64,000 nt of DNA from Flavobacteriales bacterium (GCA_016721005.1 JADKJM010000016.1:558001-622000), one strand, 5' to 3'. Shown: positions 37,326 to 46,931, counted from the first letter of the stretch. Notes: a model not told the origin generated them from the sequence alone. Numbers and translations are program-made.

Positions 37326-38759
37326 ATGCCCTTCCAACGTTGGTGCTTCATCATCGCCGCGCTTGTGTACTTCACCGCCGCTTGGTTCGGCGTAGGGTAC
37401 CATGGCGAGGACGAATTCCAACAGGTGATCCTGTACGCGGAGCACCTGCGCGGTCACGTTGATCCATCATCACTTCCACTGGACTACCACCAGCAATGGC
37501 GTAGCATGTTGCTGCCGTTGATCTGCACCGGTGTTTTCGAAGCATGCGACCTGGTCGGCATCACAGATCCGTTCCATCTAACGCTTGCGTTACGATTGCT
37601 CACCGCAGCCCTCGCGCTGTGGATCACCTTCCGGTTCATCCGATCCATATCGCCGTCACTTCATCCGGATCACGCGAAGGCATTCACGCTGATCAGTTGG
37701 TTCCTGTGGTTCGTTCCGGTACTACAGATCCGATTCAGTGGTGAGGTGTGGAGCGGACTCCTCTTTCTGCACGCGCTGGGGATGATGGTCGATGACAAGC
37801 GCAGGAATACGGTGGTTATCGGTTCGTTGTTCGCACTCATCATCGCGTTGCGTCCGGCTGCGGCATTTCTTCCGTTGGGTGCGATGCTATGGATGTTCTT
37901 CATCAAACGGGTAGCACGCGAACAGATGCTCCGCATGATATGCACGGGTCTTGTGGTCCTTGTCATAGGGGCCGTGATGGACAGTGTGATCTACGGCGCA
38001 ACGACTTCGACCCTGTGGAACTATGCGGTTGCCGGGATCAGCGGTGAAGAAGCAGGACGATTCACTTCGCTCCCTTGGTACCAGTACTTCCTATTCACTG
38101 TGAAGTACGCGACGGTTCCGATCGGCGTGCTGTTGATCACAGCATTCACCTGCTTGATCGCTCTTCGGCCGAAGCATGTCTTGATCTGGGTGCTCCTCCC
38201 CTTCGTGATCATCCATTCGATCCTACCCGTGAAGGAGTTGCGTTTCCTGTTCCCGATCGCTCCGCTAATGCCTTGGATGCTGATGAGCGCATGGGAGGCA
38301 TTGAGTGAACGATGGCCGATCGTGATGGGCCGCACCATCTGGTTGCGCGTATTGTTCCTCTTTGCCGTGGTGAATGTGCTTGCGCTGATGGTGGGCATGA
38401 CAACCCCCGCCGGGAATGGGAGGATCAAACTCGCGCATGATGTCCGCGATCATTTCGGTGAACAGTCCGTGCATGTCGATATCGTCGGTGATTGGCGCAT
38501 GTGGATCCCACCTTTCTACCTCGCGGACAAAAGCACCGAGGCCTTCGTGGAGAAGATCATCGTCAACCCGAAGGTGAACGGCCCGATCCATCTCGTGGTC
38601 GCTCACAGCAGCATGAACCTTGATCGCGTGGCCAACTTGGAGCGGCTTGCGATCGCCACACCGACGTGGACCGATCGGTTGCTTGGCTGGTATCATCTCG
38701 AGGATCATTACGATCCGTTGGTCCTCTATCGCGTGACCACGCAGCACATCGGCCACTAG
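37326..38759 (+). CDS. GT22-like (ALG9/PIG-B-type) membrane glycosyltransferase
   Basis: A 477-residue membrane protein with about ten helices. The first loop carries GYHGEDEFQQVILYAEHL, the place of the HPDE(x)FQ motif of GT22 mannosyltransferases, with acidic residues kept. Later, KELRFLFPIAPLMPW matches the HKExRFxxP motif. The C-terminal ~100 residues form a soluble extracytoplasmic domain. It would transfer a sugar from a lipid-phosphate donor; acceptor and sugar are unknown. It stands 34 bases after icd, followed by a MATE gene on the same strand. Confidence 0.75.
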   Translation: MPFQRWCFIIAALVYFTAAWFGVGYHGEDEFQQVILYAEHLRGHVDPSSLPLDYHQQWRSMLLPLICTGVFEACDLVGITDPFHLTLALRLLTAALALWITFRFIRSISPSLHPDHAKAFTLISWFLWFVPVLQIRFSGEVWSGLLFLHALGMMVDDKRRNTVVIGSLFALIIALRPAAAFLPLGAMLWMFFIKRVAREQMLRMICTGLVVLVIGAVMDSVIYGATTSTLWNYAVAGISGEEAGRFTSLPWYQYFLFTVKYATVPIGVLLITAFTCLIALRPKHVLIWVLLPFVIIHSILPVKELRFLFPIAPLMPWMLMSAWEALSERWPIVMGRTIWLRVLFLFAVVNVLALMVGMTTPAGNGRIKLAHDVRDHFGEQSVHVDIVGDWRMWIPPFYLADKSTEAFVEKIIVNPKVNGPIHLVVAHSSMNLDRVANLERLAIATPTWTDRLLGWYHLEDHYDPLVLYRVTTQHIGH

Positions 38760-38793
38760 CGATCCATCTTTGCGCCGCTCCCGCCAGGTCGGG

Positions 38794-40137
38794 ATGAAGC
38801 ACTTGAGCGCACGCCCACGCATCACGAACAAGGAGATCGACCGCCTCGCGGTCCCGGCGATCATCAGCGGGATCGCGGAGCCGCTGATCTCGTTGGTGGA
38901 TACGGCCTTCGTCGGTCGGTTGGGCACCACGGATCTGGCAGCGGTCGGCATAGCAAGTAGCTTCTTCCTGTTGGTGGTGTGGGTGCTGGCGCAAACGCGC
39001 AGTGCAGTGCTCGCGGTTGTTGCACGCTACTACGGCGAGGACCGTTTGAAGGAGGTGACCGGTCTGGTCCCCATCGCCATCTGGCTGAACTTCATTCTGG
39101 GCCTTGGGTTCTTCGCACTCACGAACGCATTCGCCACGCAGATCTTCCAGCAGTACAATGCCGAGGGCGCGATCCTGAGCAAAGCGGTGGAGTACTACCA
39201 CATCCGCAGCTACGGCCACCCGATCGTACTGGCCACATTCGCGCTCACGGGCGCTTTCCGCGGGATCCAGAACCTGCGCTGGGGCATGTGGATCAGCATC
39301 CTCGGCGCACTGGTGAACCTCGCGTTGAATCCGGTACTGATCTTCGGCTGGGGACCGATCGAAGCGATGGGCATCGCTGGCAGTGCATGGGCGAGTTTGA
39401 TCGCGCAGGTGTGCATGTTCCTCGTCGCCGTTTGGATTCTGGAAAAGAAAACACCCTTCAGCATCATACCCCGCGGATGGCGACATCCGGAACTCAAGAA
39501 CCTGTGGTTGTTGAGCAGCAACTTGTTCGCACGTACCATTGCCCTCAACGTCTGTTACTACCTCGGCAATCGATACGCGACCGGTTATGGCGAAGCGTAC
39601 ATCGCGGCGCACAGCATCGCGATGCAGATGTGGTTGTTCAGCGCGTTCTTCATTGATGGTTATGCCGCAGCCGGCAGTGTGCTTGTGGGCCGGTTGGTGG
39701 GTGAAAAGAACTGGCGGGAACTCTATCGGGTCAGTTGGAAGGTGGTGCGTAAGAGCGTGTTCATCGGCATAGGCATCATGCTGATCTTCTTTGCCTGCTA
39801 CACGGTCATCGGCGGCGTTTTCACCAAGGACACGCACGTGCTCGCCTTGCTTTCAGGGATCTTCTGGGTCGTGGCGCTTACCCAGCCGATCAACGCCGTG
39901 GCATTCGCCTTTGATGGCGTGTACAAGGGGCTGGGCAATGGCAAGATCCTCCGCAACGTGCTTGTGATCTCCACGTTCGCCGCATTCGTTCCAGTGGCTT
40001 GGGGCATGAACGTGCTGGACTGGAAGCTCCTGGCCGTTTGGTCCGCCTTCTTCGTGTGGATGATCGCACGATCGGTCCTCCTGACGATGCATTTCCAGAA
40101 GAATTACAAGCCGGTCAACATCCTCGCCCGGAAGTAA
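38794..40137 (+). CDS. MATE-family efflux transporter
   Basis: A 447-residue, twelve-helix MATE exporter, close to the DinF/NorM-type branch. Typical repeated halves: RLAVPAIISGIAEPLISLVDTAFVGRLGTTDLAAVGIASS in the first, and the AHSIAMQMWLFSAFFIDGYAAAGSVLVGRLVGEKN stretch in the second. It exports organic cations or drugs against Na+ or H+. The ATG at 38794 (MKHLSARPRITNKEIDRL) is chosen over a TTG at 38770. CATCTTTG upstream resembles the -7 box, so it may have its own promoter. Confidence 0.92.
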   Translation: MKHLSARPRITNKEIDRLAVPAIISGIAEPLISLVDTAFVGRLGTTDLAAVGIASSFFLLVVWVLAQTRSAVLAVVARYYGEDRLKEVTGLVPIAIWLNFILGLGFFALTNAFATQIFQQYNAEGAILSKAVEYYHIRSYGHPIVLATFALTGAFRGIQNLRWGMWISILGALVNLALNPVLIFGWGPIEAMGIAGSAWASLIAQVCMFLVAVWILEKKTPFSIIPRGWRHPELKNLWLLSSNLFARTIALNVCYYLGNRYATGYGEAYIAAHSIAMQMWLFSAFFIDGYAAAGSVLVGRLVGEKNWRELYRVSWKVVRKSVFIGIGIMLIFFACYTVIGGVFTKDTHVLALLSGIFWVVALTQPINAVAFAFDGVYKGLGNGKILRNVLVISTFAAFVPVAWGMNVLDWKLLAVWSAFFVWMIARSVLLTMHFQKNYKPVNILARK

Positions 40138-40147
40138 CTTCGTGCCC

Positions 40148-40696
40148 ATGCGCCCGACGTCGCTCCTTCTTCTTATCCTGCTCACCGGTCCGTTAACCGC
40201 ACAGGATGGTCCACGAACCAAAAGGGACCTGCGTTCGTTGAGCGATCGACTCTACTTCGGCGGTGGCATCGGCCTTTCCTTCGGCACCGTCACCGCGGTC
40301 CAGGTCGATCCGCTCGTCGGGTACAAGGTGGATCCGGGCGGGAAATTCTCCGTCGGTCTCGGTGGCAGTTATTGGTACTATCAGGACAACCGGTACACCC
40401 CACCGATCAACTTCACAGGTTATGGCTACCGGACCTTCACCCGTTACCGTGTGCTCGAACAGGTTTTCCTTCACGCCGAATTCCTCCACTTGAATGTGGA
40501 ACGATACTCTGTGATAGAGGATCGTATCAAGCGGATCTGGGTTCCACACCTGTTGGTAGGAGCGGGTTATGTGCAGCCCATGGGCGGTCGCAGCTCCATC
40601 TATTTCCAGATCCTGTTCGAGGTCCTACAGGACCCCAACAGCGTGTACCGGAACCAAGGTCCCATCATCAGCGGTGGTGTGGGCATCGGCTTCTGA
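40148..40696 (+). CDS. Hypothetical outer-membrane beta-barrel protein
   Basis: A 182-residue exported protein: signal peptide to about residue 18 (LLLLILLTGPLTAQ), then alternating strands (LYFGGGIGLSFGTVTAVQVD, GKFSVGLGGSYWYY, VPHLLVGAGYVQPMG, PIISGGVGIGF) and a terminal Phe, as in small outer-membrane barrels. No family is recognised. It lies 10 bases after the MATE gene, possibly in one transcript; a TAACTTCG box also precedes it. Confidence 0.75.
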   Translation: MRPTSLLLLILLTGPLTAQDGPRTKRDLRSLSDRLYFGGGIGLSFGTVTAVQVDPLVGYKVDPGGKFSVGLGGSYWYYQDNRYTPPINFTGYGYRTFTRYRVLEQVFLHAEFLHLNVERYSVIEDRIKRIWVPHLLVGAGYVQPMGGRSSIYFQILFEVLQDPNSVYRNQGPIISGGVGIGF

Positions 40697-40749
40697 TGTC
40701 CTGCTCCACGGGCAGTGTCTCAGTTTGAAGTTCCAGCCTTCAACCAAGC

Positions 40750-41034
40750 CTATTTCTTCTTCTTGCTCTTGGGGGTGCCTTTGACAAAGCCCTTAGCGAC
40801 CATTTCATCCCACATGTCCTGCCAAGGCTTGCCATAGGACATTGCATTGGTCTTGAAGTGGGTTAACGGTACCTCCTTGAAATTATGGTCCACAGTTAGC
40901 GATCGAATAAGCTGCTTGTTTGTCGAGGGAAAGTTCCATCGCTCATGTGAGCCGGACTTCCTTCCCTTACCCTCCAGTCCCATGCTTCTTAGATACCGGA
41001 GATAGTCCCCCAGCGGGATGGACAGCTTGGCCAT
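40750..41034 (-). CDS. HicA-like toxin
   Basis: A 94-residue protein with the HicA pattern: N-terminal LGDYLRYLRSMGLEGKGRKSGSHERW, where the GSH His is the putative catalytic residue of the double-stranded-RNA-binding-like fold, then LTVDHNFKEVPLTHF. It is longer than the usual ~60 residues, with a Lys-rich C-terminus (TPKSKKKK). HicA toxins cleave mRNA. The ATG directly follows the stop of the HicB-like gene, matching a hicBA (antitoxin-first) module. Confidence 0.7.
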   Translation of the reverse strand: MAKLSIPLGDYLRYLRSMGLEGKGRKSGSHERWNFPSTNKQLIRSLTVDHNFKEVPLTHFKTNAMSYGKPWQDMWDEMVAKGFVKGTPKSKKKK

Positions 41035-41376
41035 TTACATGAATATGGCAACCTGCTTGTTTCCTCGATGGAATCCACTTCCGTCCTTGGGGAGAAGTTC
41101 AACAGGGACGTTGACCGACGGAGGTATGGCGAACTTGTTGCTCAGGGTCCACCCGTAGCTAATTAGTAGGTGCGCTAATGAGCCTTTTTCAGTTGCCTCT
41201 TCAAAAAAGAGATCCATTTCGATCTTGAAGGAGGCTTGAGCTTCTTCCTCCGTCTTGCCGTATCCCGACACACGCAAGGCTGGCGATACAACGGTCCAAT
41301 ATCTACCCTCTTTCACGACATAGATCTCAACGCTCGCCTCAATACGATGGCGACCGTTGCGGAGCGTTTGCTTCAT
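41035..41376 (-). CDS. HicB-like antitoxin
   Basis: A 113-residue protein of the HicB type: the strand-helix core VEIYVVKEGRYWTVVSPALRVSGYGKTEEEAQASFKIEMDLFFEEA matches the degraded RNase H-like HicB fold. The C-terminal region has no clear DNA-binding domain. It lies immediately upstream of the HicA-like gene with no gap. A perfect TACCTTTG -7 box lies 8 bases upstream of the ATG, so the mRNA should be nearly leaderless. Confidence 0.7.
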   Translation of the reverse strand: MKQTLRNGRHRIEASVEIYVVKEGRYWTVVSPALRVSGYGKTEEEAQASFKIEMDLFFEEATEKGSLAHLLISYGWTLSNKFAIPPSVNVPVELLPKDGSGFHRGNKQVAIFM

Positions 41377-41384
41377 GGTTGGAT

Positions 41385-41392
41385 CAAAGGTA
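41385..41392 (-). promoter_or_regulatory. -7 box TACCTTTG for hicBA-like module
   Basis: On the minus strand TACCTTTG lies 8 bases before the hicB-like ATG. The spacing leaves almost no leader. Confidence 0.6.
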
Positions 41393-41517
41393 TGGTAGCT
41401 CGTAAGGACGGCCGATGTACATCAATGGTACCCCCTACTGCGCGGCAAAGTATCACAATGACGTGACTGACTACCACGGAATCCGAACTGCGATACTGCC
41501 GCTCTACGCCGGGAGCC

Positions 41518-41525
41518 TACCTTTG
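41518..41525 (+). promoter_or_regulatory. -7 box TACCTTTG for ssrA
   Basis: TACCTTTG lies 20 bases before the mature tmRNA 5' end; the extra bases would be removed by RNase P. Confidence 0.55.
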
Positions 41526-41545
41526 TCGCACGTTCTTTTCAATAT

Positions 41546-41941
41546 GGGGCCGACCTGGTTTCGACAGCGGCTTCGTGGGATGTGTAAGCATGCCGGGTGT
41601 GTGGTGCGGCCCGTATCCCAGTGCCACAAACGCCATAACTGGCGAAGTAGACTACGCTCTCGCAGCTTAATAGCCCAAGGCTATTCGGCTTAATCCACGT
41701 GAATAACAGTAGCGTGGACGAGTACTCCTCGGGGAGGCCCGTTCTCCTCCTTCCCGAACCCGGAGTGTCATCATGGGGAACTGGCTTGCGCGGTGGTCCG
41801 TAGCGCAGGTAAGAAACAGGACCTAAGCACCGGCTGGGGTGCCCTTCTCCGGGCCGGTGTCGAAAACCAATGAGGTGGCTACGCATGTAGAAAGCCCGTT
41901 CTGCGGTCGTTTGGACGAGGGTTCGAATCCCTCCGGCTCCA
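41546..41941 (+). ncRNA. ssrA: Transfer-messenger RNA
   Basis: The 5' end GGGGCCGACCTGGTTTCGACAG and the 3' end GGTTCGAATCCCTCCGGCTCC pair as the tRNA-like acceptor stem (GGGGCC with GGCTCC) and T-arm. The tag reading frame starts with the resume codon GGC at 41641 and encodes GEVDYALAA, then TAA at 41668-41670. CCA is not encoded and must be added. About 396 nt, one-piece form. tmRNA rescues stalled ribosomes and tags their products for proteolysis; with SmpB and FtsH/ClpXP it serves protein quality control. A strong terminator follows. Confidence 0.96.
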
Positions 41942-41947
41942 CGAATT

Positions 41948-41979
41948 GAAGAGGGTCTCCTGGATCGGGGACCCTCTTC
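41948..41979 (+). terminator. Rho-independent terminator of ssrA
   Basis: GAAGAGGGTC pairs with GACCCTCTTC over 10 bp, and the inner bases extend the stem; GCGTTTCTTTG follows. It lies 6 bases after the mature tmRNA end, before the ATG at 42003. Confidence 0.8.
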
Positions 41980-42002
41980 TGCGTTTCTTTGCGCGCTTGG
42001 AA

Positions 42003-43232
42003 ATGAACGTGCCCTACAAAAGGATCGGTATCATCCGCGAAGGCAAACAGCCTGCGGATCGCCGCGTACCACTTACGCCCGCACAGTGCCGCGATGTGAG
42101 CATAAGGTATCCACAGATCGATCTCGTGGTGCAGCGCAGCCCTGATCGAGCGTACACCGATCAGGAATATGTGGATGCCGGGGTCACCCTAGTTGATTCG
42201 CTGGAGGACCGGGACTTGATCATCGGCGTGAAGGAGGTCCCATTGGATATGCTCCTTCCCGGAAAGGCCTATCTCTTCTTCTCCCACACCATCAAGAAGC
42301 AACCGCACAACCGGAAGCTCATGCATGCGGTGTTAGAGAAGGGCATCACCTTGATCGATCATGAGTTGTTGACCAACCCGGACGGCGATCGCGTATTGGC
42401 TTTCGGTTATTGGGCCGGCGTGGTGGGTGCGTACAATGGCTTTCGGGCTTGGCAGTTGATCCATGGCGGTCCGCAATTGAAACCGGCACATCAATGCCAT
42501 GATCTGGAGGAATTGGAACAACACCTCAGGTCCGTTCCTTTCCCGAAGGACCTTCGGATCGTCATGACCGGCGGCGGCCGGGTCGGTAAGGGCGCGATGG
42601 GTGTTCTGCAACGCGCTGGATTCATGCGTGTGTCCCCAACCGAATTCCTGGAAGGATCATTCAACAGCCCAACGTACACCGTCCTTGGCACCGCTGACCT
42701 GTACGAACGATCCGGCGGCGAGCCGTTCAATAAGGCAGCTTTTCATGTGGATCCAACCGGTCATCGTTCGCGGTTCCTGCCTTTCGCTCGTCGAGCGCAC
42801 ATCTACATGGCCTGCCACTTCTGGGATCCGCGTGGCCCGAAGATCCTCACTGCGGATGACCTCCGGGACCCCCTCTGTTCACTTCAAGTGATCGCGGATA
42901 TCAGCTGCGATATCGGTGGTCCTATCGATAGCACGCTCCGGTCAACCACGATCGCTGAGCCATTCTTCGGTTATGACCCGGCATCCGGAAAAGAGGTTGC
43001 GACAGGCGCGGCTGGGGCCATTACGGTGATGGCCGTGGATAATCTGCCGTGCGAATTACCACGTGATGCTTCGGAGTCCTTCGGTCTCGACCTCATCGAG
43101 CGTGTGCTTCCGCATATGGCGGGGGATGATGAGGATGGGATGATCGCATGTGCAACGATCGCTTCGGGCGGTCGACTCACCCCGCACTTCGAACATCTTG
43201 CAGGATACGCAGGCGTGGCTTCAACCACGTAG
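42003..43232 (+). CDS. AlaDH/PNT-superfamily oxidoreductase, saccharopine-dehydrogenase-like
   Basis: A 409-residue NAD(P)-dependent enzyme. The N-terminal domain has the AlaDH/PNT signature RIGIIREGKQPADRRVPLTPAQC and LIIGVKEVPLDMLLPGKAYLFFSHTIKKQ. The nucleotide site is VMTGGGRVGKGAMGVLQRAG, and the late IADISCDIGGPIDSTLRST loop matches saccharopine dehydrogenase (NAD, lysine-forming) relatives. Alanine dehydrogenase itself is less likely because of the HTIKK segment. The start at 42003 (MNVPYKRIGI) avoids the ssrA terminator. A single gene convergent with the SiaB-like gene, overlapping it by 12 bases. Confidence 0.8.
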   Translation: MNVPYKRIGIIREGKQPADRRVPLTPAQCRDVSIRYPQIDLVVQRSPDRAYTDQEYVDAGVTLVDSLEDRDLIIGVKEVPLDMLLPGKAYLFFSHTIKKQPHNRKLMHAVLEKGITLIDHELLTNPDGDRVLAFGYWAGVVGAYNGFRAWQLIHGGPQLKPAHQCHDLEELEQHLRSVPFPKDLRIVMTGGGRVGKGAMGVLQRAGFMRVSPTEFLEGSFNSPTYTVLGTADLYERSGGEPFNKAAFHVDPTGHRSRFLPFARRAHIYMACHFWDPRGPKILTADDLRDPLCSLQVIADISCDIGGPIDSTLRSTTIAEPFFGYDPASGKEVATGAAGAITVMAVDNLPCELPRDASESFGLDLIERVLPHMAGDDEDGMIACATIASGGRLTPHFEHLAGYAGVASTT

Positions 43233-43739
43233 CATCGCCACTTCCAAGGCGAAGTACGCGGTGAACTCATCGCAGGGCAACACATGCGCGACCATCGGTC
43301 TTGCACTCTTGCGCGCCATGGTGATCAAGCCCAGGCCCGCACCGCCCTGGTCCGTGCGTGCATCGTTCGAAAGGAATTTCAAAAAGTGCTCGCGGAGATC
43401 AGCCTCGTCCATCTCGTTCAGGATCGCCACACGTTGGGTAAGCAACGCTGCGGTGGCCACCGGTAACGCATTCCCGAGGAGTAATCGGTACCCCTCATCC
43501 GTATCCAGGAGCACCGCAAAAGCCGTTGATCGCTTGTCCTGCGTGGTATGGCGAAGCACATTCTCCAATCCTTCAACGAGAATATTGAAGAGCCGCTTCC
43601 GCATGCCGACCCCATCACCTGCGCGAATACTCGCCTCTTCCGCTGCACCCAACAACGCACGCAATACTTCCGGATCGACCGGGCCTTGATGATGGAATAC
43701 CACGCCTCTACCTCCCCCCTTCTTCAGGGATGATAACAC
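43221..43739 (-). CDS. SiaB-family protein kinase-like (DUF6272)
   Basis: About 172 residues, matching the SiaB/DUF6272 group of GHKL-like proteins found with SiaA/SiaC signalling: KRLFNILVEGLENVLRHT holds the Asn-box (helix ENVLRHT) and DQGGAGLGLITMARKS is the glycine-rich ATP-lid. These proteins phosphorylate a SiaC-type partner in biofilm or aggregation control; no SiaA or SiaC gene lies nearby. No ATG precedes the conserved region, so a GTG at 43739 (VLSSLKKGGGRGVVFHHQ) is proposed; the longer frame to 43967 is less family-like. Confidence 0.75.
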   Translation of the reverse strand: MLSSLKKGGGRGVVFHHQGPVDPEVLRALLGAAEEASIRAGDGVGMRKRLFNILVEGLENVLRHTTQDKRSTAFAVLLDTDEGYRLLLGNALPVATAALLTQRVAILNEMDEADLREHFLKFLSNDARTDQGGAGLGLITMARKSARPMVAHVLPCDEFTAYFALEVAMLRG

Positions 43740-44000
43740 AAGCTCCGACCAGTGGCCGGGGTCAGTGCGATGCGTGGTGGCTGCGCTCGTGTTCACGGGT
43801 TTCTTCGTTCGACAATACGCCCAAAGGACTCGACAAGTGGGAGTATCGACCCGATATACGATCCATCGGGCCCCTCGGTTTCGTGCGGTTCCAAGAAGAC
43901 CGCAGCAGATGTCCGGACCCGCACTTAACAATGTTCGTCGATGACACAGCTTAAGCCACTGGACCACAGCTAACTTCCACCACTTTTCCCAACCCCTCCA

Positions 44001-46928
44001 ATGGACGCGTTCCGCAAACCACTCGCAGTTCTACTATCCACTGTGATCTTCAGTGGCCTTCCTTTCGCTGCCGTGTCCCAAACCACCATTGAAGTGGGAA
44101 CGGGGACAGTGACGAACGCGCCGAACCAAACCCCTTCGCCCTACGCGAACACCCAACCCGGTTCTCGACATCAATTACTCTTTCATGCAAGTGAATTGCA
44201 AGCAGCGGGAATGGGGCCGGGAACGATCAGTTCGTTCGGGTTCCATGTGCAACAAGCAAGCGGCGCCACGTTTCTAGGATTCTCCGGGCGGATCGGAACC
44301 ACCGCCGTGAACGACTTGACCACGACCTGGGAAACGGGACTTGTTCAAGCATGGGCCGGACAGGATTTCACCGATGCGGTCGGCTGGACCGATCATCCGT
44401 TCGATGCGGGCTTTTTCTGGGATGGTACTTCAAACCTGGTGATCGAGACGTGCTATACGGATCCGGCTAATTCACAGAACGCGGTCGTGTTCCAAACAGC
44501 AACCGCATTCACCAGCTGCGTTTCGCGCAACTCGCCCAACCCGACGATCTGCACCGATCCTGGTGGAACGCATTTCCCTTGGCAACAGCGTCCGAATGTC
44601 CGGTTCACCTGGACACCATTCGAAGCAGCACCGGTTGCCCAGATCGGCATCGGCGCCTCCTTTTCATGTACCGGTACGTTCGCTTTCACTGATGCGAGTG
44701 CGAACACGCCGACCTCATGGAGCTGGGATCTCGGTGACGGAACCACTGCGATGAGCGCGGACACGACCTACACGTATTCCGCTAGTGGTACTTATACCGT
44801 AACGCTTACCGTGACCAATGATTTCGGAAGCGATGTGGCCCAAGTGGATGTGACCGTGAACCTCGATGCGGTTCCACCGGTCGCGGCGTGCGATGCACCC
44901 TCCAGCGGGACGGTACAAGGCTTCGGGGTCCTGGATGTGGTGATCGAAGGAACTTCCTTCCCGAGTGGGGATGCGGTTGCGGAAGGATACGTGGACAATA
45001 CCTGCCAAGCGATCACCGTGATGCAAGGAACCGATCTCGATCTGGCTGTGACCACAGCCGGAGCTGCATCACATGCGGTGCGTGCGTGGCTCGATCTGGA
45101 CAACTCAGGGACCTTCACCGCGAATGAACTGCTGCTTTCCGGAAGTGGCCCGACGATCGGTTCGAGCACGTTGATCGGTAGCGGCGCGGTGCTCGATACA
45201 CCGCTTCGCCTTCGCGTGATCGCCGCTTACGATCTGGTCACACCGGATCCATCGCCGTGCGGCGCCATTCAGTTCGGACAAGCAGAGGACTACGCCATCA
45301 TCGTGATCGCGAACGTGCTTCCGCCCTTTGCCGACTTCACTGCGTCACCGATCACGAGCTGCAATGGCGTCGTGCAGTTCACCGACCTTTCATTGCATGC
45401 CCCAACGGCATGGGACTGGGAATTCGGCGACACGAACCATTCCGACGAACAGAACCCGCAACACACCTACACCACGACTGGCACCTACTCGGTCACGCTC
45501 ATTGCGATCAATGCGAATGGACAGGATGATACGCTGGCTGTTGATCTGATCATTGTTGATCTGGGCGCACAACTGGTCACAGCATCATGCACACCGCAAA
45601 CACAATCCTACTGTTGTGGATATGGGATCCTCGGTTTCCAATTCGCGGGGATCACGAGCTCCAGCGCTGATGGTAGCGAAGGATACCAGGACCGGTCCTG
45701 CGGCAATGTCGCGCAAGTGCAAGAAGGTTCGGGTTACGCATGGTCCGTGACACACACTGCGAATACGCCACACGACACGCGGATCTGGATCGACCTGAAC
45801 AACGATGGCGATCTGGCACCGACGGAACTTGTTGCCTCCTCGTTGGACCATACATCGCCGACAGGCACCGTCATCATCCCGGCAGGAACGGTCTTCGACA
45901 CACCTGTGCGGCTTCGTGTCTCCAGTGATGTGATCGGTGAAGGAGGCACGGCGTGCAGTGCGCCGCTATACGGGCAGATCGAGGACTTCAGCGTGGTGAT
46001 CACAATGAACACGAACCCGCCGAACACATCATTCAGCGTGGATCCACCCGTGACGTGCGACGGCACGGTCCAGTTCATGGACCTCAGTACGAACCTTCCG
46101 AATGCGTGGCTTTGGGATTTCGGTGATGGCAGCACCAGTCCCGAACAGGATCCATTGCATACCTATCTCAACCCTGGCAGCTACACCGTGAGCCTAACCG
46201 CGACCAACGATTTCGGAAGTGACGGATCGGTCCTTCCGGGTGCGGTGGTGTACGTGCCCGGCTGGCAGTGCGACACCCTGCAACTCTCCCCTGCCGACCA
46301 ATCCAGCACCGCGTGCCTGGGCGTGTTGAGCGACAACGGTGGACCGAACGGCAATTACACGCAAGGAACAAGTGGCGCTTTCACGATCGCTCCCGCAGGT
46401 GCCGTTCACGTGACGATCGATTTCTCGTTGTTCGCGTGGGGCGGTGGAAACGGGAACCGCTCGCTGGCGATCTACGATGGGCCTGATGTCACCAGCCCGT
46501 TGATCGGCAACTTCTTCGGGAACGGTCTTGGTCAATTGCCCAACAACGGCGTGATCACTTCCACCGGCCCGAGCATCACCTTAAGACAGGAACAACAAGG
46601 TCCTGGTGGACCGCCGCCGAACAGCGCAGGCTTCCTGCTCACATGGAATTGCTCGCTCACGGGGATCGATGAGGCGACGCTCGATCCGATCAACAACATC
46701 CGTCCTCAACCCGCTGATGAGGAATTCTTCATCGACCTCGGACCTGGTGCGAGCCACGAACGGACCGTTGTTCTGCGCGACGCTCTTGGCCGGATCATGG
46801 AACAGCGTGTCGTGTCGGGCACGGCATCCACCATCCGCTTCGATGCAGGCGACCTTCCCGGCGGACTCTATGTCCTGCAAGTGACCGACATGAACGCGAT
46901 CTGGACCCGCACCCTCATCATCCGCTAG
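44001..46928 (+). CDS. Giant PKD/GEVED-domain protein with T9SS type A sorting domain
   Basis: A 975-residue secreted protein. Signal peptide 1-26 (ends AAVSQ). PKD-type domains are visible by WSWDLGDGT, WDWEFGDTN and WLWDFGDGS with following GTYTVTLTVTN-type strands. Two GEVED domains lie between them (AWLDLDNSGTFTANELL...AEDYAI and IWIDLNNDGDLAPTELV...IEDFSV). A CUB-like region (GNGNRSLAIYDGPDVTSPLIGNF) precedes the type A sorting domain (NNIRPQPADEEFFID, VVLRDALGRIM, GGLYVLQVTD). It is probably a surface adhesin. It lies 3 bases before the gliding-type protein, suggesting a cotranscribed pair. Confidence 0.88.
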   Translation: MDAFRKPLAVLLSTVIFSGLPFAAVSQTTIEVGTGTVTNAPNQTPSPYANTQPGSRHQLLFHASELQAAGMGPGTISSFGFHVQQASGATFLGFSGRIGTTAVNDLTTTWETGLVQAWAGQDFTDAVGWTDHPFDAGFFWDGTSNLVIETCYTDPANSQNAVVFQTATAFTSCVSRNSPNPTICTDPGGTHFPWQQRPNVRFTWTPFEAAPVAQIGIGASFSCTGTFAFTDASANTPTSWSWDLGDGTTAMSADTTYTYSASGTYTVTLTVTNDFGSDVAQVDVTVNLDAVPPVAACDAPSSGTVQGFGVLDVVIEGTSFPSGDAVAEGYVDNTCQAITVMQGTDLDLAVTTAGAASHAVRAWLDLDNSGTFTANELLLSGSGPTIGSSTLIGSGAVLDTPLRLRVIAAYDLVTPDPSPCGAIQFGQAEDYAIIVIANVLPPFADFTASPITSCNGVVQFTDLSLHAPTAWDWEFGDTNHSDEQNPQHTYTTTGTYSVTLIAINANGQDDTLAVDLIIVDLGAQLVTASCTPQTQSYCCGYGILGFQFAGITSSSADGSEGYQDRSCGNVAQVQEGSGYAWSVTHTANTPHDTRIWIDLNNDGDLAPTELVASSLDHTSPTGTVIIPAGTVFDTPVRLRVSSDVIGEGGTACSAPLYGQIEDFSVVITMNTNPPNTSFSVDPPVTCDGTVQFMDLSTNLPNAWLWDFGDGSTSPEQDPLHTYLNPGSYTVSLTATNDFGSDGSVLPGAVVYVPGWQCDTLQLSPADQSSTACLGVLSDNGGPNGNYTQGTSGAFTIAPAGAVHVTIDFSLFAWGGGNGNRSLAIYDGPDVTSPLIGNFFGNGLGQLPNNGVITSTGPSITLRQEQQGPGGPPPNSAGFLLTWNCSLTGIDEATLDPINNIRPQPADEEFFIDLGPGASHERTVVLRDALGRIMEQRVVSGTASTIRFDAGDLPGGLYVLQVTDMNAIWTRTLIIR

Positions 46929-46931
46929 ACC

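Noticed and set aside
38563..39837. A 424-codon antisense frame over the GT22 and MATE genes
   Set aside because: His/Arg/Asp-rich composition typical of a shadow frame; both sense genes have clear family motifs.
41539..41886. A 115-codon antisense frame over ssrA
   Set aside because: The region is a structured RNA with clear tmRNA ends and a tag frame.
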